Below, one piece after another: positions 5,405-5,405 of a DNA stretch of 5,405 nucleotides. The translations under genes were made by a program, and so were the position numbers. The DNA is taken from contig JAIRKV010000017.1 in assembly GCA_031259935.1 (NCBI GenBank), positions 1 through 5,405 on the forward strand, given 5' to 3'. The DNA comes from Prevotellaceae bacterium. GTDB taxonomy: Bacteria; Bacteroidota; Bacteroidia; Bacteroidales; UBA932. The notes under the pieces were generated by a model. The model was not told the DNA's origin. It did not search any database and saw only the letters and a list, made by a program, of their open reading frames with translations. How positions within the stretch are numbered: position 1 is the first letter of the stretch; every line of letters starts with the position of its first letter.

Positions 5405-5405
5405 C

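Overview
The window looks like a chromosomal stretch from a Bacteroidales-type bacterium (phylum Bacteroidota). The signs are a TonB-dependent outer-membrane receptor paired with a DUF4374 lipoprotein, A/T-rich leaders without a Shine-Dalgarno motif before each start, a Cys followed at once by acidic residues in the lipoprotein, and the inverted repeat families at the right end. All genes are on the + strand.

Bases 1-4419 hold an iron/siderophore-type uptake locus. The C-terminal part of a TonB-dependent receptor (its 5' end lies outside the window) is followed after 40 bp by a DUF4374 surface lipoprotein. A strong hairpin then closes that pair. After it come a short, apparently broken reading frame (about 3201-3352) and a polytopic membrane protein of the ferric-reductase/MsrQ type. 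The first two genes match the layout I recall for XusA and XusB of Bacteroides thetaiotaomicron. Here the third position is occupied by a heme-type transmembrane reductase, not the PepSY protein I remember as XusC. A reasonable model is capture of a ferric ligand at the surface, TonB-driven import, and reduction of the iron at the periplasmic face of the inner membrane. The substrate cannot be read from the sequence.

Bases 4420-5405 contain no convincing gene. Almost all of it is one composite repeat block. A 40-bp inverted repeat (39/40 matches) bounds 4454-5404. Inside are inverted copies of a GTCATTGCGAG...GCAATCC repeat. At the centre are two direct 152-bp units (4672-4823 and 4961-5112). 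Each unit has an 88-bp core (84/88 identical) that can fold as a long hairpin, framed by small hairpins whose stems differ between copies while staying paired. This structured, RNA-like repeat is the most unusual content of the window; it could be a non-autonomous mobile element, a BIME-like cluster or a non-coding RNA family.
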